Positions 23,795-35,379 of a DNA stretch of 64,000 nt are shown piece by piece. The number at the start of each line of letters is the position of its first letter. Position 1 is the first letter of the stretch. The stretch lies in contig NW_004624730.1 of assembly GCF_000247695.1 (NCBI RefSeq), positions 32,128,504 to 32,192,503 of the forward strand, in the 5' to 3' direction. The notes under the pieces are model-generated. The model ran no database searches and was not told the origin of the DNA. It was given only the letters and a program-made list of their open reading frames with translations. A program made the translations under genes and the position numbers. The DNA is from Heterocephalus glaber. Its lineage: Eukaryota; Chordata; Mammalia; Rodentia; Bathyergidae.

Positions 23795-25190
23795 ATAATG
23801 ATCACATTCCTCATGGGCAGTTGGTACAGGTACATAACACATTTTAATTCTTTTTACTTTCCCTTCCCCTCCCCTCCTCTGTTCAGCCCCTCCCTCCATC
23901 CCTTGATCCTTTCCCCTTTTACAAAAGATCTCCCTGTTTCCTATTGTCTATATTTAATTTTGCTCTTGAATTTATTTACAATTTGGATTTTTCATATAAG
24001 AGGAACCATGCAATTTTTAAGATTGTGTATCTGATTTATTTTACTTAGGATTGTGGTCTCAAGGTACATCCATTTTCTTACCTTTCTTTATGGCAGCATA
24101 GTATTCCATTGTATATAACTACCACATTTTCTTTTAAAAAATTTTTATTTTATTGGTACATTTTAGGTATGCAATATAATGACATTCATCATTGGAAATT
24201 TGCACCTTTACATACTCTCTTGGTTCTTATTTTTCCCCAGTCCACAACACACCCTTCAACCCCTCCATCCCTCCCTATTTACAAATACTTTGTTTCCATG
24301 TTTTCATTTTCTCATAGTAATTCCATTCCCGTCTTTCCTTTCCCCTACCCCTCCCACTTCCCCTTCCCCTTTGCCCCTTTTCTTCCTATTTCACATTATG
24401 TATTATACCTTTTAGTCCTTATTTACACTTTCAGTTTCTCACCCTAGAGAAACTATTCCTCTCGGGAGCAACACTACTTAATTTTAGGGAAAAATAATTT
24501 GATTAGGCCTAGTTCTCCTGCCTACAGGCCAGCTATGGCATTGCCCGTGATGCTGTGATGCTCCAGGGCAAGGCCACACCTGCGGGGAGACACCCTGGGA
24601 GGAAAAAACCTTCATCTGCATAGTTCCTTAATGATCTAGGAATTCTGCACTCCCCAGTCAACTGTTAGGTTTGTTTCTCCCGAGTGCGGCAAGCTGGGGG
24701 GCTTTTGTCTTTGCTGCCCAGAGCAGCACTGATCAGGTCCAAAGCTCAACTTCTCCAAGTCTCATTTTTTCTGCCTTTCCTGTATAGTGAGTTAATTCGC
24801 CTAGTGCTGCTGTGGCTTGCAGGAGACTAGGACTTACTGCAGAGGTTCTGGTAACGCCCCCTTTCCCTGTTACCTACATATTCCTACCACATTTTCTTTA
24901 TCAGTCATCTGTTGATGGACATACAGGTTGCTTCCAATATTTAACTATTATGAATTATGCTGTCATAAACATAGATAATCATTCATTACTGTGATATATT
25001 ATCTTTAACTCTTTCAGGAAAATACCTAGAAGAACAGCTGGGTCAAATGGAATTTCTAGTTTTAGTTTTTTGAGGAATCTCCATACTGATTTCCATAGTG
25101 GTTGTACCAGCTAACATTCATTGACAATGTAGGATGGGTTTTCTCTTTCCTCTGCAGCCTTCCTAGCATTTGTTATTATTTGAACATCTT
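23795..25190 (-). mobile_element. L1 LINE, 3' UTR and end of ORF2, split by insertion
   Basis: From left to right this is an inverted L1: 'gttggtacaggtacataaca', the polypyrimidine tract at 23855-23930, then ORF2 C-terminal sequence ('catataagaggaaccatgca', 'agcatagtattccattgtat'), an insertion at 24135-24883, and more ORF2 ('gttgatggacatacaggttg', 'tatgctgtcataaacataga', 'agctgggtcaaatggaattt'). ORF2 is decayed. It shows that in this lineage the G-rich tract lies directly downstream of ORF2, which matters for reading the composite insert. Confidence 0.9.
24119..24899 (-). mobile_element. Composite 749-bp retroinsert: L1 3' UTR plus unknown GC-rich 5' part
   Basis: The insert at 24135-24883 is flanked by a perfect 16-bp duplication, 'ctaccacattttcttt' (24119-24134 and 24884-24899), so it entered as one unit by L1-type retrotransposition. 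Its 3' part (about 24135-24390, minus strand) is the rodent L1 3' UTR with polypurine tract. The 5' part (about 24420-24883) is not ORF2 as would be expected. It is GC-richer, contains several CpGs, and in minus orientation begins near a 'gggaaagggggcg' motif. It may be L1 5' UTR joined to 3' UTR by splicing, or a foreign transcript fused by template switching. Confidence 0.8.
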
Positions 25191-25224
25191 CAAATAGTTT
25201 CCTCAGTTTTTGTGGCATGGCATG

Positions 25225-25274
25225 TACAAAGAGTGTAACCTCAGGGAATTACTTAACTTCTGTAAGACTTGGTT
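25225..25274 (+). repeat. MIR SINE fragment
   Basis: 'gtgtaacctcagggaattac' and 'ttaacttctgtaagacttgg' match the MIR core 'gtgtgaccttgggcaagttacttaacctct'. It ends where an LTR fragment begins. Confidence 0.6.
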
Positions 25275-25555
25275 TCTTAGTCCATTTTTTCCTGCTATAA
25301 CAGGATATCACAGACTGGGTAAATTATAAGCAGTGGAAGTTTCTTTGGTTCCTGTCCTTGAAGGCTAGAAGGTGGAAGACCATGGCACTGGTATGATGAG
25401 GACCTCCATGCTATGTCACAATATGGCAGAAGGAAGGGGAAGCAAGCTTGCAGAAGACAGAAACAGGGCAAGAGGGGCTGAACTTAGAGAAAACCTGCTG
25501 TTGCAATACCTAATCCACTTTCATGATAATGATGGCATTAATCCGTTCATAACTT
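25275..25555 (-). repeat. MaLR-type LTR fragment, minus strand
   Basis: 'cttagtccattttttcctgc', 'tataacaggatatcacagac' and 'tgggtaaattataa', then 'ggaagaccatggcactggta' and a tail 'cattaatccgttcataactt' follow the inverted MaLR LTR. The 106-codon frame overlapping it has no domain. Confidence 0.75.
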
Positions 25556-25791
25556 CACTAATTCTGTACATATTCTTTACTTTTTTCTCCCCAAATCAAT
25601 CTTTTTTTCTTGATTTTATTGAAATCATCCAAATCTTTAAAACTTGTTACTATAATATAGAAATAATGTGGTCACATGTAACTCAGCAATAAGACACCAA
25701 ATATAGGGTGACATTTTGTGTACCGTACATTTCTCTAACTAAACTAGTACTATTATTTTAATTAAGTTTCTATAAAGCAGATCCAAGGCAA

Positions 25792-26025
25792 GATAGAGCA
25801 GTAGTTAAGAGTATGAAGTCTAGAGCCATACTGCCTGAATTTGAATCCACATGCATGTTTTGCACAAATGATGTGAACTTAAAAATGGCTCATTTTCCTC
25901 ACCCATAAGTTGAGAATAATTATAATACCTTTCTCATGTGACTGTTTTAGAATTGAGTTCAAATATGCAGAGTACTTAGAACAATGCCTGACGTGAAGTA
26001 GATGATATATAATTATGTCTATTAT
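25792..26025 (+). repeat. MIR SINE, nearly full length
   Basis: 'gagcagtagttaagagtatg', 'aagtctagagccatactgcc', 'tgaatttgaatccacatgca', 'cattttcctcacccataagt', 'aattataatacctttctcat' and 'agaacaatgcctgacgtgaa' track the MIR consensus almost end to end. This is the best-preserved MIR in the window. Confidence 0.92.
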
Positions 26026-26967
26026 TATCTTTCTTGCTAAAGCTGATATACTGAGTTCTACTTTTTTACACTTATTTCAAGATTTTGATTAGAGCTTGCC
26101 CCACACTGTCATACCTTTTTCATACATTTCTTGGAATTATATTGTTAAGTGAATTATTCATATGTTTATAGCATGTTTTTGCATCTGTATTGTCTTGTCC
26201 TTTCCTGTTAGGTCCTGTTGTCCATGTTTTGTTATTTCCTAAAAGAACTGATAATTTTCTCTCACATGAATTTAAACCACCTTCCATTCTTTTCATTTAA
26301 ATATTTACTTCCTTCAGCCATTTTGCAGTTTTTATTTTGGCAGAAGAGCACTTTAGGTATGAACTCTCATACCAAATCTGACAGATTTGTTGCACAGTGA
26401 ATTGTAACTAAGGCTGATAAGCCAACATGAAAAGATACTCAAAAGTTGGTTCTTTTGGACCAAACTTGGTTACTCACTTTCATGATGAGATTAGAAGAAC
26501 ATCTCTAAAATGTTTACACCTTAAAACTTCTAAGTATCAGTTCTTGGCACATTTTTACACACACACACATGCACATGCACACATGAGCATACACACACAT
26601 GCATACATCCCAGAACAAGATTAAAAAGACATGGAGCTAAATTTCAAATAATTATTTCAAAATAGTTTTCTAAAAATCTGGTCATTCTGATGATTTTGAC
26701 ATTATAATGGGTATATGCCAAGGGAGGAAGGCATTTATGCATTTTAGCATCTTAGCTTATTTAATAACTTAAATATTTAGACACATGACAATTGGTCTGC
26801 ATTTGTACTCTCCTATTGTGTTACACTGGTTTACTTGTTTGATAACAGGTAACTGGGTTATGCTAAACATAGATGTAGTTTTTAGAAAACTGTTTTCCCA
26901 GAAAAGTGCTATGCTACATCTTCATGTTGGAGTTTTGTAGGTGACAATAAATAGCTCTACTTGCAAT
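26026..26967. other. Unique sequence with CA-rich microsatellite
   Basis: No gene seen. 26556-26612 is an imperfect (CA)n tract with interspersed CATG units. A 65-codon frame reads it as histidine/threonine repeats and is not credible as a gene. Confidence 0.5.
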
Positions 26968-27570
26968 GAATTTGTGCATCCAGAAAATAGTTATTGAGTT
27001 CCAGCACTTTTATGGGTACTAAAGGAAAAGCAATGAGCACAACAGACAAAAAGTTCTGATCTGGGGATCTTATGTTTTGATGTGGGAGGCAGATATCATG
27101 ACAGCACTTAATTTATAAGTGGTATGAAGAAAAATACAACAAGTAAGAGGGAATAAAGTTTTGACAGGGCATATTCTAGTTTGTATAGTTCTTAGGGAAG
27201 ACCTTTATGGGATGACATTTGAGCAGAAGCCTGAAGGAAAAGAGGGAGAAACTGTGCAGCTATCTGGGTGAAGAGCAGTCTAGGTAGAGACAATGGTGAG
27301 TGCAGTGGCTGTAATACAAGAGTGCTCTAGTGTAGGCATACTGAAGGCCCAGGATGCTAGAGGGGAGTATCAAAAGAAGGTAGAAGAGATGGTGAGCCCA
27401 GGAGGTGTGGTGAGGGCTAAGGCTCTGGGATTTTTATAGAGCATTATTAAGACTCTGGTTTTTACTCAGAGTGAGATGGAAAGTTACTGGGGTTTTGAGC
27501 AGAGGAGTGCTGTGGTCTGAATCAGGTTTAAACAATACCTCTGGCTAACACAGTATGCATTAAAGCATGG
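26968..27570 (-). repeat. L2 LINE fragment, minus strand (about 600 bp)
   Basis: Inverted L2: 'aaatagttattgagttccag', 'aatgagcacaacagacaaaa', 'gatgacatttgagcagaagc', 'ctgaaggaaaagagggagaa', 'agcagtctaggtagagacaa', 'actggggttttgagcagagg' and 'agtgctgtggtctgaatcag'. Well ordered and little interrupted. Confidence 0.9.
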
Positions 27571-29530
27571 GAAAGGTATAGGGTGAATAAATTGAACCTA
27601 GAGCTGGGAAAGGATTTAATCTAAGAGTCATTCAGTGTAATCAAGATTGTTGTCATTCCAGACATTCTTTAAGATTAAACCAAATCTATCCTGAAGGGCA
27701 AATATTTAGGTATTAGTATGTCAGTGTCATGTGCCTCTTGGAATTATTTCACGTTGTATACCAATAACCTTACAAAGACTAATATGTTTGCTAAAAGACA
27801 AAAAAAATGCTAGGTGTAAAATTTGGAATATAGACTTTATAGTGCTCTCTATAATATATATATATATAATATATCAAATATATTGATATAATACATCAAA
27901 TCAAATAAATGATCATATTCAATTTTTTTTCTGATGGAAGAGCAAGGTATATATACTCTTTTAGAGAACATTTAAGTTAGGTTAAGGAATAAAATATTAA
28001 TGAAATTAAAATTTAAATATGGATTTTCTAAGACATGATCAGGAAATGCGGTCACATTAAAATGCCTATTTGAGACATTCTTTCATGTGTGGACTTTAAC
28101 ACGTTAAATTCTACAATGTAAAAAAGATTAAGCCAACTCAATAAAGAGTCAATCACAAGTAGCTGTGAATAGAACCCTTGCCTTCTTATGTGGTAAAACT
28201 GAATTCCTTTTTCTTGACCAACTTCATCTTTGTCTTCTTTTCATTTTTAAAATGAATCCTGCTAACTTTTGGTTCTGAAATATTATTCATTTATATTTCA
28301 TAAAAATTTCACTCTCATGAGAGCTCTGTGGATTAGTGGTGTCTCACTGGAGATTGTGAATCCCTGGTTCTCTATTTTATTGTCCATCATGTGGAAATAT
28401 AGTGACGATGTTTGCAATAAAAACATTCTCTATATGTGAAAGTTCACATTACCTTTTCTTTTTAGTGAGTGCTGAGCTGTAATTGTTCAGGCAGAGATTT
28501 GCTTAGCTGAGCAAATGGACACCACCATTTGCCTTGAAAATATAGAATGATTTTAAATATATATTCTTCCATACATTTTAATAACATTTTGCTTTACTCT
28601 TGTTGTATACCTATGAGCCAACGAATACACTTTTTATTACATTTTCTACTATGTCAAGCACAGAGTTGGGTGGTCAGGGGGAAAAACGTAGGAAATATTG
28701 CATTGCTTGAAAGAACTATATTTTTCAGATTTAAGGCTTTTCTCCCTACAATCAGTAATTTGGAAATTCTGTTGAAGAATTAAATTTGACTGGCAGTTTA
28801 ATAACCCACATTCTTCAAGACATGCTTGTTCCCCATTCTTATGGAGGTTACCAGGGCTAAGAGAGCAGCACACAGGGCAGCTATAGCTTAGTGTGGGATT
28901 GGGGAATCACACTGGGAACACTGTGGGAGCCCAGGAAGAGGTGAAGCCATTATGGACTTGGTCAGGAGGCCTGTGAACCTGTTGCTAGAATAGAAAATCT
29001 GTGGAAGGCAAGAAAACGATCTCAAGATCGAATACATTAAGAATAAGAAACTAGGGCTACTCTTGAATGTGGTAAAAATAGATGGGGTTACATAAGTATC
29101 ATAATGAGTATTAGTAGCATACTTATTAGTAGCATAATATTATTCCTACCCTCATCAACCTCCCAGCCTTACACTCAACTGACTGTGGAATGATAGTTTT
29201 CAATTTTGGTAACAAATCAAATAGTTATTATAGCATCACAGAATCATTGGAGAAGTTTTCACTCAGCATTTGTCATTTTTTTCTGAGCCTTGAAAATATG
29301 GAGCCTAAATTATCCTGACTACCTTTCCTTTAATAACAACATTTTGTAAAAGTATGGTTTGCCTCAAGCTACTGCAAAGATACAGAAGAACATAGAGTGT
29401 AGATATTTATTCAAGCAACCCACTTCTTGTAGAAACTGAAGGAAAGCCAATAGAAAAATCAATCCCAATTATTCTGAAGTCAAGTTTCACAATGTTCTCC
29501 TTACATTGTTATCTATGTATTCTCTGAGAT
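27571..29530. other. Unique sequence, no gene seen; AT microsatellite
   Basis: A (TA)n run lies at about 27855-27890. Opposing 78- and 74-codon frames at 28547-28873 overlap each other and lack domains. The sequence around 28480-28540 is unusually balanced and repeat-free. Confidence 0.45.
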
Positions 29531-29734
29531 CATTGATGTTTTAGTGACCTTTGATTCATTCATTGCCCAGCACTGTGTCCAGCAAATAGTGTGGTAGAAG
29601 TGTTTGTAAAATACATACATACATAAGTAAATTTAATTCTCATTCCAGGAAATATAATCATCTGTCCCCTTGCTGATTTACTAAATTAATAATTCACTGA
29701 TATATTTCCTGTGGTCAATTTGAAAGATACTCAT

Positions 29735-30242
29735 TCCTTGGTATTTGTAGGTGATTGGTTCTGAGATATCAAAAATCACAGATACCAAAACCACAGAGGC
29801 TCAATTTTCTTAATAACATGGTGCAGTATTTGCATAGAATTTATACACATCCTCATGTGTATTTTCAATCATCTCTAGGTTGCTTATAAAATAAAATACA
29901 ACGTATATGATATATAATAGTTGTTATACTGTATTTTGAGGAAATGATAAGAAAAATATCTTTATTTGTACATATATATATATGTACACACANNNNNNNN
30001 NNNNNNNNNNNNNNNNNNNNNNNNNNNNNNNNNNNNNNNNNNNNNNNNNNNNNNNNNNNNNNNNNNNNNNNNNNNNNNNNNNNNNNNNNNNNATTAATAT
30101 CTACTTTTATTAAATTGAAGTAAAAAGTAAAAAATGTCATACCTTCAGTACATACATAATTTGGGGGGAGAGGAAGTATTTTCAATCTGCAGTTGGTTGA
30201 ATCCTCAAATGTGAAATCCATGGATACAGAGGGCTAGCTGTA
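29735..30242. mobile_element. Tigger-type (TcMar) MITE, MER2-like
   Basis: Both ends of a known mammalian Tigger-derived element are visible. The left side has 'ggtgattggttctgagatat', 'cacagataccaaaaccacag' and 'gtatttgcatagaatttata'. The right side has 'gcagttggttgaatcctcaa', 'tgaaatccatggatacagag' and 'ggctagctgta'. The middle contains (TA)n and an assembly gap, so its true length is unknown. Confidence 0.75.
29993..30092. other. Assembly gap, exactly 100 N
   Basis: One hundred Ns, a conventional placeholder for a gap of unknown size. It follows a (TA)n/(CA)n microsatellite, which is the likely cause. Confidence 0.99.
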
Positions 30243-31792
30243 CAAAAATTTCTATTATGCCTTGCTAATATATAATGACTACAAAATGTCTTTAGTGTCC
30301 TATAAAGTAAAAGATCTGAAGATCAAGGAAATTGAGTACAATAAAATACATTTTAGACCTAAACTATATGGAAAGTAGTTATTTGAGAAAGCCTCCAATA
30401 TCTGAGAAAGCTTTTCCTGGTGCATCTAGTTTGTTTATCATTTTTTTCAAATACATAAAGAAAATGAAAAAGGTTAGATTGAATGCACCATAACCATGTG
30501 ACAACTTCTTTTAAAACAAGTATTGCCATCAGCCATTTACTGACTCTTTTTCTTCTGAGAATATATAATTGCTTAATCTTCATTCTTTTGATAAAATACA
30601 TCCCTGGTTTATAGATTATTGACTAAGATTGTACTTTATAAAAAAGACCAAATTTTTTTATCCTTGTATGCTTCTTTTCTTCCATCCTGCAAACATACTG
30701 AGACTGAAGATGGAATAATATAAAAAAAAATTCAAAGATTATGTTTAAACAGAGAGCCAGATGAAAACTGAGTGAAATTTAGAATAGAAAATAGGTTATC
30801 AACAAAACCAAACTTCCTCACTTTGGTTGCTCATAAAGTAACATTAAGTGAAAGGAAAGATACTCAGTGCAGTCAGTACATTGTTTCCAACACTGTAACT
30901 TTCACTGGGTTGTGGCTGGAGGATATGAATGAGTTCCTTTCCAGCAGAACTGTACAGGTAATGATCCTTTCTTGCCTGGATTAAGAGAGTGTCTCTCCTG
31001 ATAGGGTTAGTATTTGTCTTTACCTGGAGTTCTAGGAGTAACATTGGTCCTAAGTGTATTTTGTGCTAAACTCTCTCTGCTAGTTCAATTTTTAATGAAC
31101 AGATAAATGGTATAAATTTGAACCCAGGCTTGTGATGGCTAATTTTCAGGAAAATGCTTTAATTTGACCCCTGTGAATTTTTCTTGCTTTTATGAGAGCT
31201 CACCTATGTGTTTAAAAGATTGTTTATTATATTTTAAGCAGTGTTTCGCTTTTCCTATAATACTTCAGGAAATGGAAATTGATGGTATTTATTTTATAAG
31301 TAAATGGCTAGGTATACTTTCATATTTGAGCCCTATATTTTCATTTATAAGATTCTCAAATATTGAAAAAGTTTGAATAATGCTAACATATCAAGTTAGG
31401 AGATGAAATATTTGACCTTCCTAAGCTCAAAATCCATTCATATTGAACTTGAGGAGTATGTGCACTTGGGGATGTTAATGTGCCTAATAAATATCTTCTT
31501 TGGACCTGTCTATTCATTTTGGTTTGATTATGTGTTTTCTTGAAACTCTTATACATTGTGTCCATCACAGTATTGCCATATGAACATTGATAAATCCATA
31601 TTATCTCAAAAAAGTTGCTTCTCCAAATCTATGAGAAGGTAAAAAAAGACATAAAGTATTTTCTCTTGTTGTTTCAGAGTCTCCATTAAGCCTCAGAGAG
31701 TATTTTGAAATACATCAGGCTACTGACCTTTTAGTTGAAATGACACTATTTTTTGATATATTATGTCTGCATTTCTTTGAGTGCAGTGGGAG
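30243..31792. other. AT-rich unique sequence, no gene seen
   Basis: Several short frames (60-80 codons) on both strands have no domain. No repeat family recognised. Confidence 0.45.
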
Positions 31793-32170
31793 TGTTATGT
31801 CTTATATCTAGATGTTCCACAGAAACCTCATATGCTCACAAGTAGGACTTTTCGGAGGTAATTGCATCATTGATAAGTTTAGAGCTAAATGTCATGCTGA
31901 GAGGTAAAACCTGGTTAGAGCAGGTGGGTCACTGGGGTCATGGCCTGGAAAGGTATGTTTTCCCCTCCTCCCTTGATCTCCCTCTGCTTCCAACTGCCAT
32001 GCCATGAGCTGTTTCTCTTCTGCCAATCCTTCCTGCCATGCTGCCCTGCCTTGGATCCAGTTGACTATGGACTGAAACTTCTACAAACTATGAGAGAGCC
32101 AAAATAAACTTCTCCTCATTTAAGTTGTGGCTGTCAAGTATTTTGTTTCAACAACGAGGAACGTAAGATA
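31793..32170 (+). repeat. Left (5') LTR of the MaLR element
   Basis: Starts 'tgttatgtcttatatctaga'. Contains 'ggaggtaattgcatcattga', 'ctgccatgccatgagctgtt' and 'actgaaacttctacaaacta', with AATAAA in 'agccaaaataaacttctcct'. Confidence 0.85.
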
Positions 32171-33619
32171 AATTGAGGGACTATAAAAGTAGAGTAGTTG
32201 CTGTGATTTTACTTGACCGTGTGGTTTAGAAGTTTTTGGAATTGGTTCATGGGAAGAATTTGGAAAAGTTTGGAGACACCAGCTAGAGGAGGAGCCTTAG
32301 AATTCTGTAAGTTGAGCTTGATGGGAGATTCTGGTCAGAGCTCAGAAGACCAGAATGTTGATAAAAATAAAAGAAGATGGAAAAGACCAGGCTCAGGAGA
32401 TTTCAGTTGGAAACAAGGATTCCATTGACAGATGGATTCCAGCTCTGCCAGAAAATCTGTCTACATTTTTGCTCCTGTCCTGAGACTTCAAGGGAGACTG
32501 AGATTAAGGGCAGTGGACTAATTAATCTGGCTGAGAAAATTTCAAAGCAGTTTGATGTCGAGACTTTGGAATGGAGGCTTTTAGCCAAATGTTGGGGGCT
32601 TTTGATCTGCTCTACCTGTAGAATCAAGAGCCATTGTATCAGCTGAATGATTTAAAAAGCTTTGAGTTTGGCTAGAAAGGAAGGTCTGGTGAAGTTGGGG
32701 CCTGAAAAGATGGAACAGAGGAGAGCTTGGTCAGGATAATAGAAAAGATGGCTTAAAGTTATCACAGGAACTAACAGGACCCCACCCTTTGAATGCTCAG
32801 TGTCGCAAAGGTGAAAGATTTTGCTTTCAGAAGAGAATTCCAAGGTGCTCTATTGGAGAAGGACAGCCTGGGGAATTGATTCCCAGGGATTCAGTTAACC
32901 GTGCTCAGCCATCCAGGCACTCAGAGGCCTCTGCAATCACTAGCAAGATGCAAAAGGGCTTAACTACCGCTCCAGCTGGTGTCAGACCTTGGCATGATCC
33001 AAGTATGCACCATGCAAGAATTGTGGGGCCAGGAAGGCTTCTATCTAGATTTTAGAAGAAGGCCTGGGAGGCCAGGCAGTGTTCCCTGAGAAAGCAGTGA
33101 ATGAAGCTGTGAGAGTGAGGGTGAAAGTGCAGTAGAGATGCCAGGAATTTAGAGATGGCAGGAACATAGAACATCTGAGAAAAGCCACGAGAAATAAGCA
33201 AAGCAAGCTCAAGAGAGAAGCCATGAGATCTGCAATCACTGGCAATGTTATAGAGATGGGGCCACCAAAGCCCTTTGCAGGTACTTCTCGTTGCCACAAA
33301 TTACATTGGATGCTGGATATGGAACTATAGGATTTAATAATTTAATGCTGGGTTTCAGTCTTGCTTTGGCCCCACTGCTTTCTATCCCCCATTCCTCCTT
33401 TTTGGAATGGGAATGCTTATCCTGTGCTATTGCATGTTGGAAGTGTTTAACTTTCTTTCTTTCTTTTTTTCTTTCATAGGGCCTCACAGCTAAGAGGAGA
33501 CTGGTCTTCGAGTTTTCAGCCATGCTGAAACTATTAGGACTTTGGCCAGTCATTGAAACAAATTGAGTGTATTTTGAATAAAGGAATGTACATGAGTCTT
33601 TTGGGGGCCAGGGGCAGAA

Positions 33620-33971
33620 TGTTATGATTTATACCTATATGTTCCCCACACAGCCTTATGCAATCATGGGGGGGGTGCTTTTGGGAGGTGATTGAATCAT
33701 AGGAGCATGATATTCATCATTGGATTAGTCTCTTTATCTGTTGGTTCCTCTCTCTCTCTCTCTCTTTCTCTGTATCCCCCCCGTCCCCTTTCCTACTGCC
33801 ATGCCATGAGCTGTTTCACCTCAGCCAAGCCCCGTTGCTAAATTACCCTGCCTTGGAGTTAGATGGGTATAGACTGAAACCTCTACAAACTGTGAGCCTA
33901 AATAAACCTTTCTCTCTGACAGTTATGGGTGTAGTCTATTGTGTCTCAGCAACCATGGAGTAAGTAAGACA
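33620..33971 (+). repeat. Right (3') LTR of the MaLR element
   Basis: Starts 'tgttatgatttatacctata'. Contains 'gggaggtgattgaatcatag', a (CT)n run at about 33749-33772, 'ctgccatgccatgagctgtt' and AATAAA in 'gagcctaaataaacctttct'. Preceded by the polypurine tract. Confidence 0.88.
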
Positions 33972-34999
33972 GGAGGGTCATTTTCTGTCTCTTTCCTTCT
34001 TGTCAGCTGCTGTTTCTTGCTGCTGGTGCTGTAACTCCCTCTAACAACTGTTTCTGCCTTAAATTTGTTATTCCTGATAACCTATGGATGAACTAGAACC
34101 AAACAATCAGTTAGAATTAGTGTCCAACATCTGAAAATATGTTTTGGTGAAGGGTAACAGGGCAATTGGTAATGGGGTGATCCAAAGAGAAAATTACTGA
34201 AGATTTAATATTGGCCTTTAAAAGTCTATTTTGACTTTGAACAGAAGGATTTTGAATTCAGATGATTTATTTTTTAACTTAGGTTTTGTTCCAGATACTT
34301 AAGATTGAATTATGTGATCTCCACATAAATGAAGTATTACCTTCTCTGTTAAGAGGACGGGTTGACTGACTAACAACACTGTGGTCCAGTTGAAAATCAT
34401 ATTCCCTATATGATATTATTTTGTGTTGCAATTTTCTTGTCCCAGAGGCTAGTAAGATTGAGTCAATTTGCAAGATGAATCAAAGGTGAATAATAATTTT
34501 TAAAAGGTGAATCTGTAAAACCGAGGTCAAGATTTAAAGGATAAGACTGTAGGACCCAGCCAAAATTTCCTTTTTGCTTATTCATTATAGTACTGTATAT
34601 GGCATTTCTTTTAGATTTAAAGGCAGTGTTGGAAAAGGGAGAAAAAAGAAACCTTCAAACAGTCAATGTGATATTTTGCTCTCTCTACATAAGCTGAATT
34701 TGCATTGGTCACTCAAAGATGGATATTATAAACCTGTCATCATTCTTCTATTTGATAAGTAGTTAATAATTTTCTTAGATTTTATGACGTTTTTGCTGAT
34801 GTGGATATACAAAGCTGCAAGCCCAGGTGGTGAAGATAGGCGCTTTATAATGTGACTGTGAGCAGTGTTAAAATGGTTACAGTTTCTGAACTTCTTTCTT
34901 CAACATTATTTTTTACTATCTTTGAGGCTCAAGTTTCATTTATCAGTTCAGTTCGATGCTTTGAGTTCAGTTCGGGATTAACTAATCACAGAAGTCAGT
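33972..34999. other. Unique sequence, no gene seen
   Basis: No repeat family or gene recognised. Confidence 0.45.
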
Positions 35000-35178
35000 G
35001 CTCAGTGCTGGGCTTCTTAGCCTGGTAGGCACATTTGCAGCACCTAATGAGCTTTTAAAATTCCTAATACCCAGGACATATTTCAGACTATTTAAATTAG
35101 AGTATTTGAGTATGTAACCCAGCAAAAGTCCTTACTGAAGCTCCTCAGTGTGATTTCAGTGTTCGAAGAACCACTCCT
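35000..35178 (+). mobile_element. MER20-like hAT DNA transposon
   Basis: 'gctgggcttcttagcctggt', 'gcagcacctaatgagctttt', 'aaaattcctaatacccagga', 'tgaagctcctcagtgtgatt' and a closing 'gttcgaagaaccact' follow the MER20 order, whose end reads 'gtttgagaaccactg'. Diverged, non-coding. Confidence 0.65.
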
Positions 35179-35379
35179 TAGTACTAAAGCTTAATCAGGT
35201 TAGACTCTTAGAAGGTCCTGACAGGGGTCAATATTAACACAAGCTGCCAACCCCAGCTGGGCCATCAAGTTTCTGCTTAACTTTTTATTAAATTTATTCT
35301 TAGCACTCTCTCACATATATCCTGAAGGTTTATTCTAAAACTTTCATAAATCTTCATCTATTATTTGCCCCTTACTTCC

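Larger units (their letters stand above)
31793..33971 (+). mobile_element. Complete MaLR (ERVL-MaLR) element: LTR-internal-LTR
   Basis: A 2.2-kb non-autonomous LTR retrotransposon with both LTRs in place. The left LTR spans about 31793-32170 and the right about 33620-33971. Both begin 'tgttatg', both carry 'ctgccatgccatgagctgtt', both have a near-identical polyadenylation region ('aaataaac'), and both end near 'gtaag-a-a'. The internal 1.45 kb has MaLR-like purine-rich sequence and no intact gag or pol. A polypurine tract, 'gggggccaggggcagaa', sits right before the right LTR. The LTRs have clearly diverged, so it is old. Flanks 'gggag' and 'ggagg' do not make a convincing 5-bp duplication. 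Confidence 0.88.

Noticed and set aside
24109..24447. 112-codon frame rich in Pro/Ser/Phe, with look-alikes at 13332-13553 and 36847-37062
   Set aside because: All three translate the same L1 3' UTR polypyrimidine tract, so the similarity reflects the repeat and not a protein family.
33445..33482. Polypyrimidine tract plus 'cataggg', resembling a splice acceptor
   Set aside because: It lies inside the MaLR internal region, with no open frame or donor downstream to make an exon.
31793..33971. Intact endogenous retrovirus with gag/pol/env
   Set aside because: The internal region is only about 1.45 kb, with no intact frame and no protease, reverse transcriptase or envelope motif; it fits a non-autonomous MaLR.
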